Assembly (NCBI GenBank): GCA_001600175.1
Contig: BCJC01000003.1
Span: forward strand, 620,001-684,000
DNA from: Erythrobasidium yunnanense
Lineage: Eukaryota; Basidiomycota; Cystobasidiomycetes; Erythrobasidiales; Erythrobasidiaceae
Direction of reading: 5' to 3'
DNA: 64,000 nt
The notes under the pieces are model-generated. The model did not search any database. It was not told the origin of the DNA and saw nothing but the letters and a program-made list of their open reading frames with translations. Below, one piece after another: positions 1 to 14,141 of the stretch; position 1 is the stretch's first letter; every line of letters begins with the position of its first letter. A program made the position numbers and the translations under genes.

Positions 1-2
1 CA

Positions 3-185
3 GGCTCTGTACCCAGCACGAAAGTGTCAATACAGCTGCCAGCGCGGACTCTGACGATGCCACAGCTACAACGTCTGAAGAGACAATTCATAGCACTGCA
101 TAAACAGGCTACCGTCATGGAGGAGTTTCCGCCCACAAAAATTGCGGATTTATTTGCCAACTTCATACAGGATAATCTGACATAG
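3..185 (+). CDS. C-terminal end of an unknown protein (partial)
   Basis: Frame 3 is open from the first bases to a TAG at 183-185, giving about 60 residues that look like a true protein end: a basic amphipathic stretch (MPQLQRLKRQFIALHK) followed by PPTKIADLFANFIQDNLT. Helix-like composition and hydrophobic spacing argue for coding, but the upstream part lies outside the window, so start and family cannot be judged. Frame 2 is also open to position 104 but with low-complexity composition, so I prefer frame 3. No function assigned. Confidence 0.45.
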   Translation, partial: GSVPSTKVSIQLPARTLTMPQLQRLKRQFIALHKQATVMEEFPPTKIADLFANFIQDNLT

Positions 186-502
186 CCATTCCAGGATGCG
201 TTGTTAGTCTTTCGTTTATTGTTGTTGTGATATCGAAGGGAAGCCTAAAGTACTCCATCCCTCCTCTCTCCTTCCCCTTCCCTTTCTTTCCTACCTCATT
301 TCCTTCCCTCTGCTTGGACGAGATTCGGTCAAGCGATTCTTTCAGCCTTACTCTATTCTCTTACTCCAAGCGAACAAGCTCTGTCCCGTTCTGCGCTCAC
401 AATCGTTCTGCAACTTACAGCTCTGGCCTGGCTCTCATCCCGCGAAGGATTAGACACTGCTAGACAAAGCAAGCTTTCCATGCTATATCCAAGCTCTTGA
501 GC
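186..502 (+). promoter_or_regulatory. Probable promoter of the HMG-box gene with pyrimidine tract
   Basis: Non-coding gap ahead of the HMG-box gene. Positions about 261-312 are an almost pure C/T tract on the coding strand, a common feature of fungal core promoters just upstream of transcription starts. No clear TATA box was seen. The short open frames here have no protein-like composition. Confidence 0.4.
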
Positions 503-2958
503 ATGTCGTGCAATGACATACCAGTACCGCCCTGGTTCTATTATGTCGAGCAAGATCTCGTGACTGCACTCCGCGAGGCCAACGAGCAGTATGTGCGGCA
601 GGAAGAGGAACGATTCAAAGCTGGTCCTACTGCAATTTACAATGTATTGGGCAACACAAATCGCAAACGCAAGCGAAAGGGTCAGCAGCCTTCAGCGCCT
701 CGATTGCAGCGCGCCGACAAGCAAGAGCAGCCTAAAATCAAGAAGCCACCTTTATCTGCTGTGAGCACTGTCTTCTCCAGCTTATTGACGAACTTATACT
801 TCGTCTCGCAGTATCAAGTTTTCATGAGCATCCGAAGCGCCGAGGTGCGAGCTAATAATGAGAATGGCAATATCAGCGCCGCCGACATTCGCAAGGCAGT
901 CAATGCGCAATGGAACGGCATGGTATCGGTGAGTGCAGACCCTAACTATAACCGCGAAGATACGAGATCTGAAGTATGTTCACATCGATTCAGCGTCAGC
1001 GAGCGCCTTACGAAGCCGAGTACTGGAAACAGAAGGAAGCATTTGAAGAGGAGAACCCCGACTGGAAGGAGCAAGCAGCAGCAGCAAAGGCCAAAGACAA
1101 GGAAGGTGAAGATATCGAGATCGATCTTGGAAAAAGTCAATTCGAAGAGGCTTACCGTGAAGCGAAACGGCGAAAGAAGGAGGAAAGGCAGCAAAGACTT
1201 CCACCTCGCATTCGTCAGAAGAAGGACAAGGAGAACGTCTTTGGTCCGAGACCGGAAGAGCGCCCACTGCCGAGCGATTCAAGCCTGCTGAATACAAGCT
1301 CAGACATCGACACTCATCTTCGAGGCTCGTTGCGAAAGCCCTCAAACAGCTCAAAGCAAGGTTTCCGCAAGACCGAGGTGGACGACGTCAACCCTATACC
1401 AGTCAAGCTAGCCCCAACCTTCCTTGAGCCAGCCAAAGTATATCCTGTCACAGCTCCTCCTTCGAAAGAGCAGAAGTTCTGGCAAGCACCGACTTCTCGA
1501 CCCAAGCAAGCCTTTCCGGCTCGGACATATTCGAAGAAACAGATCGGTGCATTCGCGCCACGCGTCAGTAAAGCCAAGCTGGAGTGTTCTGCATGCAAGT
1601 CTGCGGGTCTTACCGGGCCTTGGCTGCATCACTCCGAAAGTACATGCCCTACGAAAAAGGCGCGACTTCCTGACGAGATACAACTGCCTACAAAGCCACC
1701 GGTACCGTCTAAGCCTGCAGAAGCAACTATTTCTTCTTCTATGCCGCTTATACCGTCTACATCGAAGTCTTCCTCGACGGACAAAGAGATTCCGCTGTTG
1801 TCTTCGGGAGTTCCGCTCATCGTCGAGAAAGCTGAGAAGTCAGCGAAGACAGAACTCACATCAGCACCAGCAACAAAAGATTACTTTAGAACAGATAACA
1901 ATGTTACTGGATCAACTACGCCGGCAAACACTGTGTCGCGTAGATCGTCGAGCGCAGGTGCTCGAGTTTCGCTTGGATCTAGCGATGACCCCATTGATCT
2001 GGATCTTATGGACGATGAAGATGATAGCGACGTAGAGATGGTCATCGCCACATTTCTCGTGAATAAATCCGCAAATGCGAAGGTGCAGGTCAAACAAGAA
2101 GAAAAGCCTTCTACACCCTATACTCAGACGCGAGAGTCGCTATCGAAGAGTTCGAGTCAGTGCACAGACGTCCAGGCGGCGACCAAGGGCAACGAGGCAA
2201 GCAAGAGCGCGACTGGCAAGAAAGAGCCACGTCTGCCAGAAAAGCCTGCCCTGAAGCCTCCGAGCACGCTGGTCCCGGTCTTTATTGTGCCTGTGAAGAC
2301 AAAGAGCATCAAGGGAAGAAGTAACACAAGCCTCAATCCAGCCTCGACCGACTTCAAGCTGCCGTCATTCCGTCGACAATCCATATCGAGCACTCGTCAA
2401 GCTCCTTTACTGCAGCAGAGTCTAGACAATCTGAACATGGCGAAAGAAGGCTTCATATCAGCGAAGAGCTTATTGAAGCCAAGCCGAGCTTCAGAAAATC
2501 TGCCAAAAGCGTCTAAACTGGAGTCAATCAAACCTATTATTGATAAACCGGTTCCAGCGACTACTGTTCCTATCAAGGAGAACAAAGGAGCCAGTGCACT
2601 GAGCTCCATCGAGTTGGCCCAGCCAAAGAGTCCATTTCTCGAAATGTTCGACGACATTGAAGATTTCGCTAGTGACTTTGGGGATGGTGCAGATACTTTA
2701 CCAGAGCTTTCAGCGAGTCAATCGAAAGCTTTAGACTCGCTCCTATCGGATAGCGGAACAGACGACATCTTCGATCTCTTCAAGATGGATCCACAACAGC
2801 CGGTGTCGGACAGAAACAAGCACGACAACGAACGGAGTATTCTTACTGCTCGTAGACCATCTATGCAGCAAGCTAAGAAAGCTGAGTCTGTTCCTACCCA
2901 TTCGGGTGACGAGGAAATGGATGCAGTGCTATCCTTTGGGCAATTCGCGTATATGTAG
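503..2958 (+). CDS. HMG-box protein with long disordered tail
   Basis: Three exons read as 503-760, 812-928 and 994-2958, about 779 aa. Introns 761-811 (GTGAGC..CAG) and 929-993 (GTGAGT..CAG, CTAAC branch) lie inside the domain, and removing them rebuilds an HMG box at about residues 80-150: KKPPLSA joined to YQVFMSIRSAEVR, then AQWNGM and APYEAEYWKQKEAFEEENP. HMG boxes bend DNA, so a nuclear chromatin role is expected. A KRKRKG stretch upstream is a likely nuclear signal. The remaining 600 residues are Ser/Lys/Pro rich and disordered, with a short Cys/His patch (CSACKSAGL..WLHHSESTC) that could bind a metal, an acidic run and a KEN tripeptide (DKENVF). The ATG at 503 is the first in frame. 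Exact family unknown; the acceptor of intron 2 could also be 999. Confidence 0.7.
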
Positions 2959-3049
2959 CTCTGCTGCTTATCACTATAGGTCACTCGTACGGAAGGTGTT
3001 AGAGTGAGTAGCATAGATTTGAATGATGGGATTTCAAAGCTGTTATGGC

Positions 3050-4527
3050 CTAGCCTTTCCGCCGTTTGACGATAACGCTCATAAAGTCTCTAGTCACTAT
3101 AGCTTCGCGCCCTGCATCCCACGTCTCCGTAGCCTGCTCTTCGATCTTCTTCAAGCATTCCATCCGCGTCTCTCGGTCTTTCTGCCCATCTGCCCTCTGT
3201 TCCGCTGTCCGGTCTAGTCCAGTGCAAGTCATGCTGATTTGGTCGTCCAGCTTGATGTGGTCATGCTCGTCCGGCTGTAGCGTAGTGCCGACGTCGATGT
3301 ACCGCGCACTGAGGTGATTCAGGAACAGGTTCCTCGCTCGTATCCGCTTAGCGAATTGCCCAGCGACCTGTTCGAAACTGTCAGCGAAGTGGACGATATG
3401 ATGACACTCGATTCTCACCTGAGGCGTGCTGTGACCATGCTGTCGACTCTTCTTGAAGATATCCTGATAGGTATCGCCTTCCTTGATCGCGTCGTCAAGA
3501 CCCGGTAAGAATGCATTGGTAGCTTCGTGCACCAGCAGGTCTGCATCCATAGCGTATTTGTCCATCTCATCACTTTCGGCATCGAAAGTATCGCCCAGCA
3601 GAACGATCTTCCTACCATCGACCTGCATCGCCGGAGGTTCCATGACACTACCATCAGGCAGCGTTATCGGCTTCATATTCGTCTTTAGCTCTCCTAACAG
3701 CTTCCTTGGATTGCCGATATTGTAAGGTGGCAGCGCAAGTGCTTTCTTATTGCGGTCCAGCATGGGGATATATAGAGCTGCATCAACTGAGCCCGGCCGA
3801 GGCGGTTCTTTAAAGATGAAGCCTACGCAGGGTACTGTATGCCTGATCGGGACAGCTGAGACGTGCATTTTGTTGTCGTCCGCGACAAAGTTGGGCCAGC
3901 TGCCCCCTTCGCTTATCCTGATATCCCGGCCTTGTATCTCGCATCGATGGGGCCTGCCATCGCACACTGGATCGTCTCGGAAGAGTAATTCGTGTACTCG
4001 ATACCGCCGTGCTAGGTGTGTGTATGTGCATTCCAGTGTCGTCCGAATCAGCCGCCTAGTCCCAGTTAGGCCGTAGATATCTATCGGAGGCTGAGATTGC
4101 AGTCCCATCAGTTGAAGCTTGGATTCATTGAATGTGACGCACGAATCTTGCAGCCTCCTTCTCGCGAGGATCTGCGCCTTCCAACACACTTCCCGTCCCA
4201 TCGGCCAAAGCACAGAGGAAAGGAACAAGGCCAAAGACATGATCGCCATGCATATGTGTCAAAAACTAAACTCACGTCAGCATAGCTTGTCGGAACGGAG
4301 CACAACCTCGGCTTACGATTTTTGTTGCAGCTGATATTCGCAACTTTGACTTCTGTATCTGATGCTGCGTAGCTTCTCCCGCATCAACAAACCATAGCTT
4401 TCATACATAATCAGATACAGATTAAGGAGAACTGAGGTGGTAGATTACCTCTCCATCGAGGCGTAAAGCTGTCGAAGAAACATTGCGCGACTTGGAGGGA
4501 GCGCCGGCCGAGGTACCAAGCCAGGTA
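3050..4527 (-). CDS. Ribonuclease Z, short form (tRNase Z); first exon unresolved
   Basis: Metallo-beta-lactamase-fold endonuclease that removes tRNA 3' trailers. Splicing restores every family motif in order: WLGTSAGAPSKSRNVSS, LRLDGE joined to LWFVDAGEATQ, FLTHMHGDHVFGL (the HxHxDH zinc motif), PPIDIYGLTG, the GDT strand (VLLGDTFDAES), LLVHEATN, HGHSTPQ joined to VAGQFAKRI, and LFLNHLSARY. Introns: 4448-4398, 4316-4266, 4142-4091 and 3418-3368, each 51-52 nt. The exon starting at 4527 follows a TGTAG acceptor and has no ATG of its own, so a short 5' exon lies between about 4528 and 4784; I could not fix it. The gene diverges from the ECH1-type gene at 4785. Length fits the ELAC1-like short class rather than the duplicated long class. 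Confidence 0.85.
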
Positions 4528-4784
4528 CTACAGTCAGGAAAGGTCAGGAAGCAGAGAAGTCAGGATCGAGCAAGGCAAGGTAAGGCTTTCGAGCATAGGA
4601 TGACGCGAGCACGTGCATTTCGAGGTTATCCAGAGGCATCTTTCTAGGTAGTATATCGAGCTTGACGCGAGCTGCAGAATTCAGATTGGCCGTCGTCGTG
4701 ATCGTCGTTTGCGCCAGCTTGCGCTTCAGGCCAGTCTTGAGCATACGATATGTTGGAATACGCACAACTGACATCGACGAAATC

Positions 4785-5947
4785 ATGGCGACCTCGTACG
4801 ATGGCGAATGCATCAAGGGCTCCATCGATAACAGCGGCGTGCTCCATCTGCAAATGGCTCGCGCTCCCGTTAACGCGGCGAACTCGCAGTTCTTCTTCGA
4901 AATCGGTCACTACTTTGAGCTCGCAAAGGTGGATCTGATGCCGCCATCAAGCCTATATGATCCTGACAATGCCTCCAGGACGATGACAGTGTCCGAGCTA
5001 TTGTCCTGTCCAGCGCGTTTCCCAAATATTTCACAGCCGGACTCGATCTGAAAGATAGCTCGCTCGAACAGAAGGGAACCGATCCTGCACGCAAAGCCCT
5101 GAGGATAAAGAAGCATGTCCTGGGTGGGCTAAGCTCTACAGCGACAACAAACATGCCCGGTGACTGATAGCCGGACAATGCTTGTTCACAGACCTGCAGC
5201 GAGCTATCACGCAGATAGCAGACTGTGACAAGCCTGTCATATCAGCAGTGTCTGGTGTAGCATACGGGCTAGCCGTCGACATCTGCTGCGCTTGCGATAT
5301 CCGGTATACAGCGTCAGATGCGATTTTCAGCATAAAAGTAGGTAGACGTGCCGTTTCGGGAGACAACATACTGACGCATACTGTACAGGAAGTTGATATA
5401 GGCATCGCCGCCGACATAGGAACGCTGTCGCGCCTGCACCGTATTATCGGCAATCAAAGCTTGGCTAGAGAGCTTGCCTTCACAGCCAGACCTTTCTCTG
5501 CAAAGGAAGCTCTGAGTCTGGGCTTTGTTAGTAGGGTCTTCGATGGCGGTCATCAAGAGGTAGTCGGTAGGTCACAATTTGGTCAACAAGATTCAGCACT
5601 TCGCTTACATGCGTTGTAGATGCTGCACTTGCTACAGCAAGAGTGATAGCCTGTGAGAACACCCGCTGTCACATCGAGAAAAACGTTGCTGATCTTCGAA
5701 GCCAGCGAAATCCCCAATCGCCGTAGTCGGTACGAAGCACCTCCTGAACTACTCGCAAGACCATACGGTCGCGGAAGGTCTCACATACACAGCATTATGG
5801 AATAGCGCAATGATGCAGACAGATGTAGGTGGTAACTTCTGCGCCTTCAGCTACATACATCTGAGCTCTCCATTGGTTCTGCAGGACCTGAAAACAGCAA
5901 TGACTGCATCCTTGAAGAAGCAGAGAGCGCAGTTTGCGAAGTTGTAG
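4785..5947 (+). CDS. ECH1: Peroxisomal delta(3,5)-delta(2,4)-dienoyl-CoA isomerase
   Basis: Crotonase-fold enzyme of unsaturated fatty-acid beta-oxidation. Seven exons: 4785-4928, 4979-5123, 5171-5337, 5389-5566, 5620-5652, 5706-5824 and 5885-5947, sum 849 nt, 282 aa, matching the usual length. Motifs: FPKYFTAGLDLKDSS (oxyanion loop), PVISAVSGVAYGLAVD, CDIRYTASDAIFSIK joined to EVDIGIAADIGT, IIGNQSLARELAFTAR, and SKSPIAVVGTK created across an intron. The three acidic residues known to be catalytic in rat ECH1 are all present (Asp of GLAVD, Glu of KEVD, Asp of AAD). The C-terminus AKL is a PTS1 peroxisomal import signal. Introns are 47-60 nt. It is divergent from tRNase Z and ends 92 bp from the 3' end of the next gene. 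Confidence 0.92.
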
Positions 5948-6039
5948 CACCTTAACCCTTGGTCCTGGTTTCTCCAAGCAAGCAGGTCATTCACGTAACT
6001 CAGACTGTTGCGATCGGGTTCTGTACAACAAGCAAGGCA

Positions 6040-6874
6040 CTAGCCGTACATGGAGGAAGATGTTAGCGAATCCATGCTTGAAGGATCCGATAACGATCTT
6101 GGGATCTGCGAAGACCAGCTTGCAGTTTTGGGTGTGAACTAGAGGAAAGCAAAATTGGTCTCAGTACTTTGGCTCTCTCCCTCAATGTCAGTTGCTCACC
6201 ATGCCGAAGATACTTTTGGACGACGAAAATCCAGTCTTGGGTGTTTTGAGCGCGCCGAAAGGATCCATCGATGGCGGTATTTGCAAGCTTCTAGGACGCT
6301 CGCGAGGAGGTGAAGCTGCTTTTGTGAGGGTGTATAAGCCTTTCGATCCGATTTCATCTGAGCGAGTGACGCGGTATCGATTTCTGAGGTCTTCCAACGG
6401 CATCTTCCTCAGCGTCAGCTGCATATTCGTCGTCATCTCAGCTCTGCGTACAAGACGCAAGCGTCAGCTGAATCCTCCCTTTCATGATACATTTCGGAAC
6501 CCGGCCGAAGAGCTGAGCAGGACGACTTACGCTCCGATGTCTGTGTCTCTGTCAGGAGCATCGATCTTTACGCGCATCTCCGAGAAGGTGTTTGCATTGC
6601 TGCCTGGCACTGGGCTCTCGATGAGGACCTGCGTGACACCTTGTATAGAGAAGCTGATCTCCAAGTCCGGGTTGAAGAGGAGCACTTCATGCGGAGATGC
6701 ACCGACTGATCCTATCGATGCTTTCGGCAGACTGGAGGGTAGCGACGAGTCGGGAGGCGTCATGGGCGTCATGGCCACCGAGCTAACTGAGGACAGGGAT
6801 GACCTGCGACTATGGCTCGCTTGGCCTCGAAGCTGAGGTATGCTGATGTTGGGTACGTTTCGACGGTTGTTCAT
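6040..6874 (-). CDS. Small Ser/Pro-rich protein of unknown function
   Basis: Three exons: 6874-6531, 6443-6200 and 6138-6040, 228 aa. The ATG begins MNNRRNVPNISIPQLRGQ. Exon 1 carries a phosphorylation-like patch (SRRSSLSSVSSV, then TPMTPPDSSLPSS) and a short beta-strand-like segment (HEVLLFNPDLEISFSI, then QVLIESPVPGS). Exon 2 has a conserved-looking core (MQLTLRKMPLEDLRNRYR) and a SP/TP-rich end. I extend the gene over a GTGAGC..CTCTAG intron (6199-6139) because exon 3 repeats the style of exon 2 (KTPKTGF, then FTPKTASW); if that intron is retained the protein stops at 6188. I recognise no family; many S/TP sites suggest a CDK or MAPK target. Confidence 0.6.
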
Positions 6875-7388
6875 CTTGTACTGTGGTTGTGTTGGTGTCT
6901 TGTGTAGAAATGAGAGCGAAGAAGAGAGGATCCCGTCTACTTTATAGCCTCCAGTAGAGGAGGACTGCAAGAGCTGTGCCTTTGTGCTCGACGGATGCCA
7001 TCAGTCTAGGCCCTTGCATCCGGAACATAGGTGGAGTCAAGGGTCTGCACAAAAGCTGTAATAGTGCATCAGTGTGGTGAGCTTTCGTCTATCAGCTGGA
7101 CCTCCGTGATCAGCACATGGACAGGCACCAACGGTAGTATCGCGAAGTCTTTGGAATCCTTCCATTTCCGCTAGAGCTACTAGACGAGGGACAAAGCATC
7201 GACAAAGACATACCTAAACACTGTAGTTGTAGCAGGAAAATGATAGACTGAATGAGACAGCAGATGCATGATGGAGGTATGAAACGATGAGGTATAGTTG
7301 TACTGTTGCGTGATTACTACTGATGCGTTTTGCGAGTGAATGTTTGGAAGAATCAGTGACGTTTCCGCCTTTCGCAGATATCGAGATT
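6875..7388. other. Intergenic: upstream of Ser-rich gene, downstream of lysozyme-like gene
   Basis: About 510 bp with stop codons in all frames and no recognisable motif. It must hold the promoter of the 6874 gene and the terminator of the lysozyme-like gene. Confidence 0.4.
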
Positions 7389-8914
7389 CTATAAGGAACG
7401 TTGCGTGAGACGGCCTGATATGAAGGAAAGAGACTTTAAGCTCACTCTCAGGATTCCAAGACCGTGCTCGTAAGGTGAGACGTTGAGGAACCAGCCATTA
7501 AGCATTTGCTGCAGGTAGTCTAGGTTTTCTGTAGCACAATAAAGTTAGCATCGCCAAGGAACCAGCTGCAGTGCTGTCGTCGACTCACGTTGGCAGTGAC
7601 AGCATGCACCGAGCGCAGCTCGTGTTGCATCTTTGTAGCTCATGCCTCTATACCAGCCATTGTATGATCCTAACGCGACGAGGACATTCCCGCCTGCATT
7701 GGCTAGAATGTCCGAGAAAAGGGCGGCGGCGGTGTCGATGCTGGATAGACAGAGTCGTCAGATGCGAATCGGCTTCAAGTTTCTCAGTTGCAGGTACTCA
7801 CTTGAATTTGGGATCGGCACAGTCTGAGCCTGAGCGGCCTTTGCAGTTCTCTCGGATCTGGATACAGAATCAGATATGGACTGGGGCGTGTACTTACGTG
7901 AAGTAAGCTTACAAGCTGCATGAGACCGAAAGCGCCACCGTTGTCGCCTCGAGCGTCTGGACGGCAAGAGCCTGGATAGGTTGAGATATCAGACAGGAAA
8001 GCAGCAATAAAGGTGCATGTACTCACTCTCTTGCATAGCAATAGAGGCAAGAAGGATAGGAGGTAGGTTGTGACGCTTAGCAGCAGAGTTGAAGTGCTTC
8101 AACCAAGGTTTACAAGCATGGAAGGGGGAGTTAGGATTCTTGAGCGCTCTGGTCAAAGAGACAGTCTTGAGTTGTGTAAGCTTGAGCTTGGGTGGGTTCT
8201 GCGTGATGTAGCATGATCAGAACATTGGTGTTGACAGAAGGAGGGAAGGTACGCACCCATCGCGAAGTCCGCTTGGACTTCGAGATGCCAGAATTGAGCC
8301 ATGCTTGACTGCCATTCGGACCAGACTTCTTTGTGATCTTATTCGTAGCTCCGCTAGGTCCACGAGACTGTGTGTGTACTACGTCAGTATGGGTCCTGCT
8401 TGAGGTGGAAGTATATACTGACAGTATCGCGATAGCCAATGAGACCTTTCTTGGCCTTGCTGAGCTTCTTCCCCTTACTCGCAGAGGTGATAGCTTTGCG
8501 TCTAGTAGTCTTCTTGCTGTTCCCGCGCTTGTAGAGATCACTGTCTTCCGGTTCGCGTTCATCCCAGATATTATCCTCATCCTCATCTTCCTGCTCATCT
8601 TCTCCTTCTTTGCTGGCAGTAGGTTCTGTATCATCTTCTTCATCGTCGTCGTCGCTGTACCATCTTTCAGAGACTGCTAACTGCCTCCTTTCCTCCTCTT
8701 CCTGCTCCGCGTCGAGCGTGCTTTCGAACACCGATAGATCGTCTGTGGAGATGAAGTTTCTTGAGGATTGTCTTGCATAGTTCTGATGCTTCGTTAGGCC
8801 GTGGTTGTTGCTGTTTCTGCGCGACACGACTGCTGGCTGGTCGAGCCTTGAAGAGCCAGCGAAGGTCGCAGATATACAGCAGCACGCTAGGGATAGATAG
8901 GTAGTGTATCGCAT
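7389..8914 (-). CDS. Secreted lysozyme-like (SLT/GH23-type) protein with acidic pro-region
   Basis: Multi-exon. Exon 1 (8914-8423) encodes a signal peptide (LSLACCCISATFAG) and a strongly acidic segment (SDDDDEEDDTEP, EDEQEDEDEDNIWDE) ending at a dibasic LYKR site near residue 130, followed by a Lys/Arg-rich stretch. Exons 2 (8367-8257) and 3 (8198-8027) lead into the catalytic fold: LASIAMQE joined to SSCRPDARGDNGGAFGLMQL (catalytic Glu and GLMQ signature), then RENCKGRSGSDCADP, NVLVALGSYNGWYRGMSY, ACCHCQ and NLDYLQQMLNGWF. These match the lysozyme-like domain family common in basidiomycete secretomes. It probably cleaves glycan in peptidoglycan or another GlcNAc polymer; activity in fungi is not established. 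The stop used is TAG 7391-7389; a late intron from a GTGAGC just upstream could change the last 20 residues. Confidence 0.78.
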
Positions 8915-9402
8915 GGTTGTATCAATGTAGTTTCAAGGGAAAGTGGGTGAAAAAGGTCGCGGAAAAGCGCGTAAAGAGCTGGACGTTTTGATGGGAAACA
9001 GAGCAGAGGAGAGCAACGTGAATCGTATTGAGCTTATGTTGCGAATCGTAATTCCAAGGCCAGCTTGAGAATGCTCGCTCTCCGTTCTTGCACCAGGCAG
9101 GAAATGTAAGGAGTCGCTTCGATGCAGAGCCAGCCCAGGAATGAAGCGAAGAAGGTCGCGTAAGCAAAATGCGAAACAGCTAGCAAGGTAGCAAGTATGC
9201 AATGGATAGTATATGAAGGGTCAAACGAGGCTCTATTATCGATTTCAGAAGGCAGCGCAGAGACAGGCAGAAAAGAAACACAACGGGCAGAAAGCCAGAT
9301 GGAATAGTATAGAGTGATAGAGGAGAAGGAGTGGAGGTAGATTGAAGTGGTGTGAATCACAGGCTTGTGCCGATACTAGCTAGCGGAACGGCAAGACGGC
9401 GA
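8915..9402. other. Intergenic between lysozyme-like gene and PAB1
   Basis: Promoter side of the lysozyme-like gene and 3' side of PAB1. Overlapping open frames on the minus strand disagree with one another and have no protein-like composition. Nothing else seen. Confidence 0.35.
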
Positions 9403-12331
<2,929 letters not shown>

Positions 12332-14120
12332 CTATGACTTGGACACTACAGCTTCCTCCTTCTTTGGCGATACTGAGAAGTATGACTTCAGTGTATTACT
12401 CTGCACGGCTTTCGCAGCCAGTTCCTTCTTTGTAAGGGGAGCATTCGGGTCTTTAACACCAATCTCCATTCCTTTTTCCGCGAAAAGCTCGAAATCACTC
12501 TTCTTGATAATTCCTCCTGTGGCTTCTTTATGCCCCCGTGCGAAATCCTCGCCTACCCTCTCTAGGAAGCCGTCGCCTGTTAAGGTGCCGTATTCTTTTA
12601 AAAGCTCGATGAGGTTCGGACGTTCGGATTCGGGAAGCTTGCGAAGTGTCCCGGCTAGCCTGCACGAGAAGGAAGTGATTTCAGGATCGGGGTTGTGGCC
12701 TGTCGAACAAGATCAGCATATGCCTGAGGAGCCACCTATAACGAATTAGCATACCTGGGTTCTCGACCTATTATAGACGGGAGTGCATGTCAGCAATAGC
12801 TCAGGAGACGAACAAAGACTCGGCCCACCATGATCATCTGCAACTTCTTAGCTCCCTTAAGTGTTCCCGCCCATCTTGTACAAATGACAGGATGGACCTG
12901 ATACCCTGAATCTATCCTGAGCAGCGCCACTCTTCCATCCTTACTGAATTTAGGAGCTGTATGTGTACATCTCTCGACTTCTCGATTGACTTTATCGCGC
13001 GCGTCTTGTAAGATGGAAGAGCAGGAGATCTCGTCGGGCGTGCTGGCGCGCTGGAGGACGGTCCATGCGTCTATCACGTTGTATTCAGCTGTGCGGCGGG
13101 CTGTCCATCAAATGTCTCTCGTCAGCTGTACTTCTTCAATACAAGACAAGAAAAGGAAAAGACCCACGAGCATTCATAGCACTGACAGCGGCATTCAAGC
13201 TCTTCTTTCCAATCCTCTTGACCTCTTCTCCCAATTCCACCATCTCTTTACTAGCCGGCCATTCTTTCCCTTCTTTTCCCCAACTTATCTCGCTAGGACC
13301 TAAATCCCCAAAGACACCCATTATGGCATACCACATCGTCTCTTTCTTAATATTAGGATGTAGAGGCTTGCACATTAGATATGTCAATAAAGAAGAAGTG
13401 GAGATGGGGGAAGAGTTGCATGCTGTCAGGACGAGGGAGTCTTCAGGCCATGAAGTAGACATGTGGTGGTCGATGATGAGTGTTTTGACGGGAACAGACA
13501 TAGAGGAGGAGCGCACGAGTGGTGGACCAGGTCGACTGCCTTGATCTAGCACGATAACACGCGCTTCACGTGGTTTTGTCGAATCGCCCGCGTCATTGTC
13601 ATTGTCGGAGGAGGAGAGGGACTCGTTGATGAGTGTTTCGAGGCGAGTCTGTTCTACTGCACTGAATATGCTTGTTCCTTTGATGAGGAGATGTGTTTTT
13701 ATGCGATCTTGAGCGAGTCCGAGAGTTGTGAGCGTCTTGTAAGCTACCATTCCCGACGAGACTGCGATGATACTGGATGAGCTTTCATATATCTTAAGAT
13801 GTGTATGCATATACTCACGGCCATCTGCATCTTTGTCTGGGACGATTATTGTGAGATGCTGGCCAGCCGCGCTGAGGGAGGAGCCTTCAGACAAGCCTTC
13901 ATTCGCCAGTGCGTGCACACACTCACCATTCTTTGATGAACTCCCTTGCAGCTTCTAGTTGATGCATGGGTGCTGGCCAGTCTTTCCATTTCCCTTGTCC
14001 TAGCACATCGTGACCGCTACCTTCTTCATCCGATGACGATGATGCCCGTTTCACCTTCTTCTTTGCCGATGCAGCTGCTGCAGAAGTCGACGCTGTGGGT
14101 GATGCTGCTCTTTTCGCCAT
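12332..14120 (-). CDS. DHH-family phosphoesterase with PIP-box-like tail
   Basis: The start MAKRAASPTAS opens a low-complexity nuclear-type N-terminus (AKKKVKRASSSSDEE). Splicing at 13926-13872 and then to an acceptor at CATCGCAG gives IIVPDKDADG joined to LSSGMVAYKTL, the first DHH-family metal motif; ARVIVLDQGS and LIIDHHMSTSW supply the next, with DHH itself. GVFGDLG and a later intron joining MNAP to RRTAEYNVIDAW lead into the DHHA1-like half (PVICTRWAGTLKGAK, FSCRLAG). The family contains RecJ-type exonucleases and exopolyphosphatases, so the substrate cannot be told. The last residues include NTLKSYFSVSPKK, close to a PCNA-binding PIP box but without the leading Gln. The stop lies at 12334-12332. 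Only 21 bp separate the start from the AP-3 sigma stop. Confidence 0.82.
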
Positions 14121-14141
14121 GTTGTATATCGATATTCGCAT

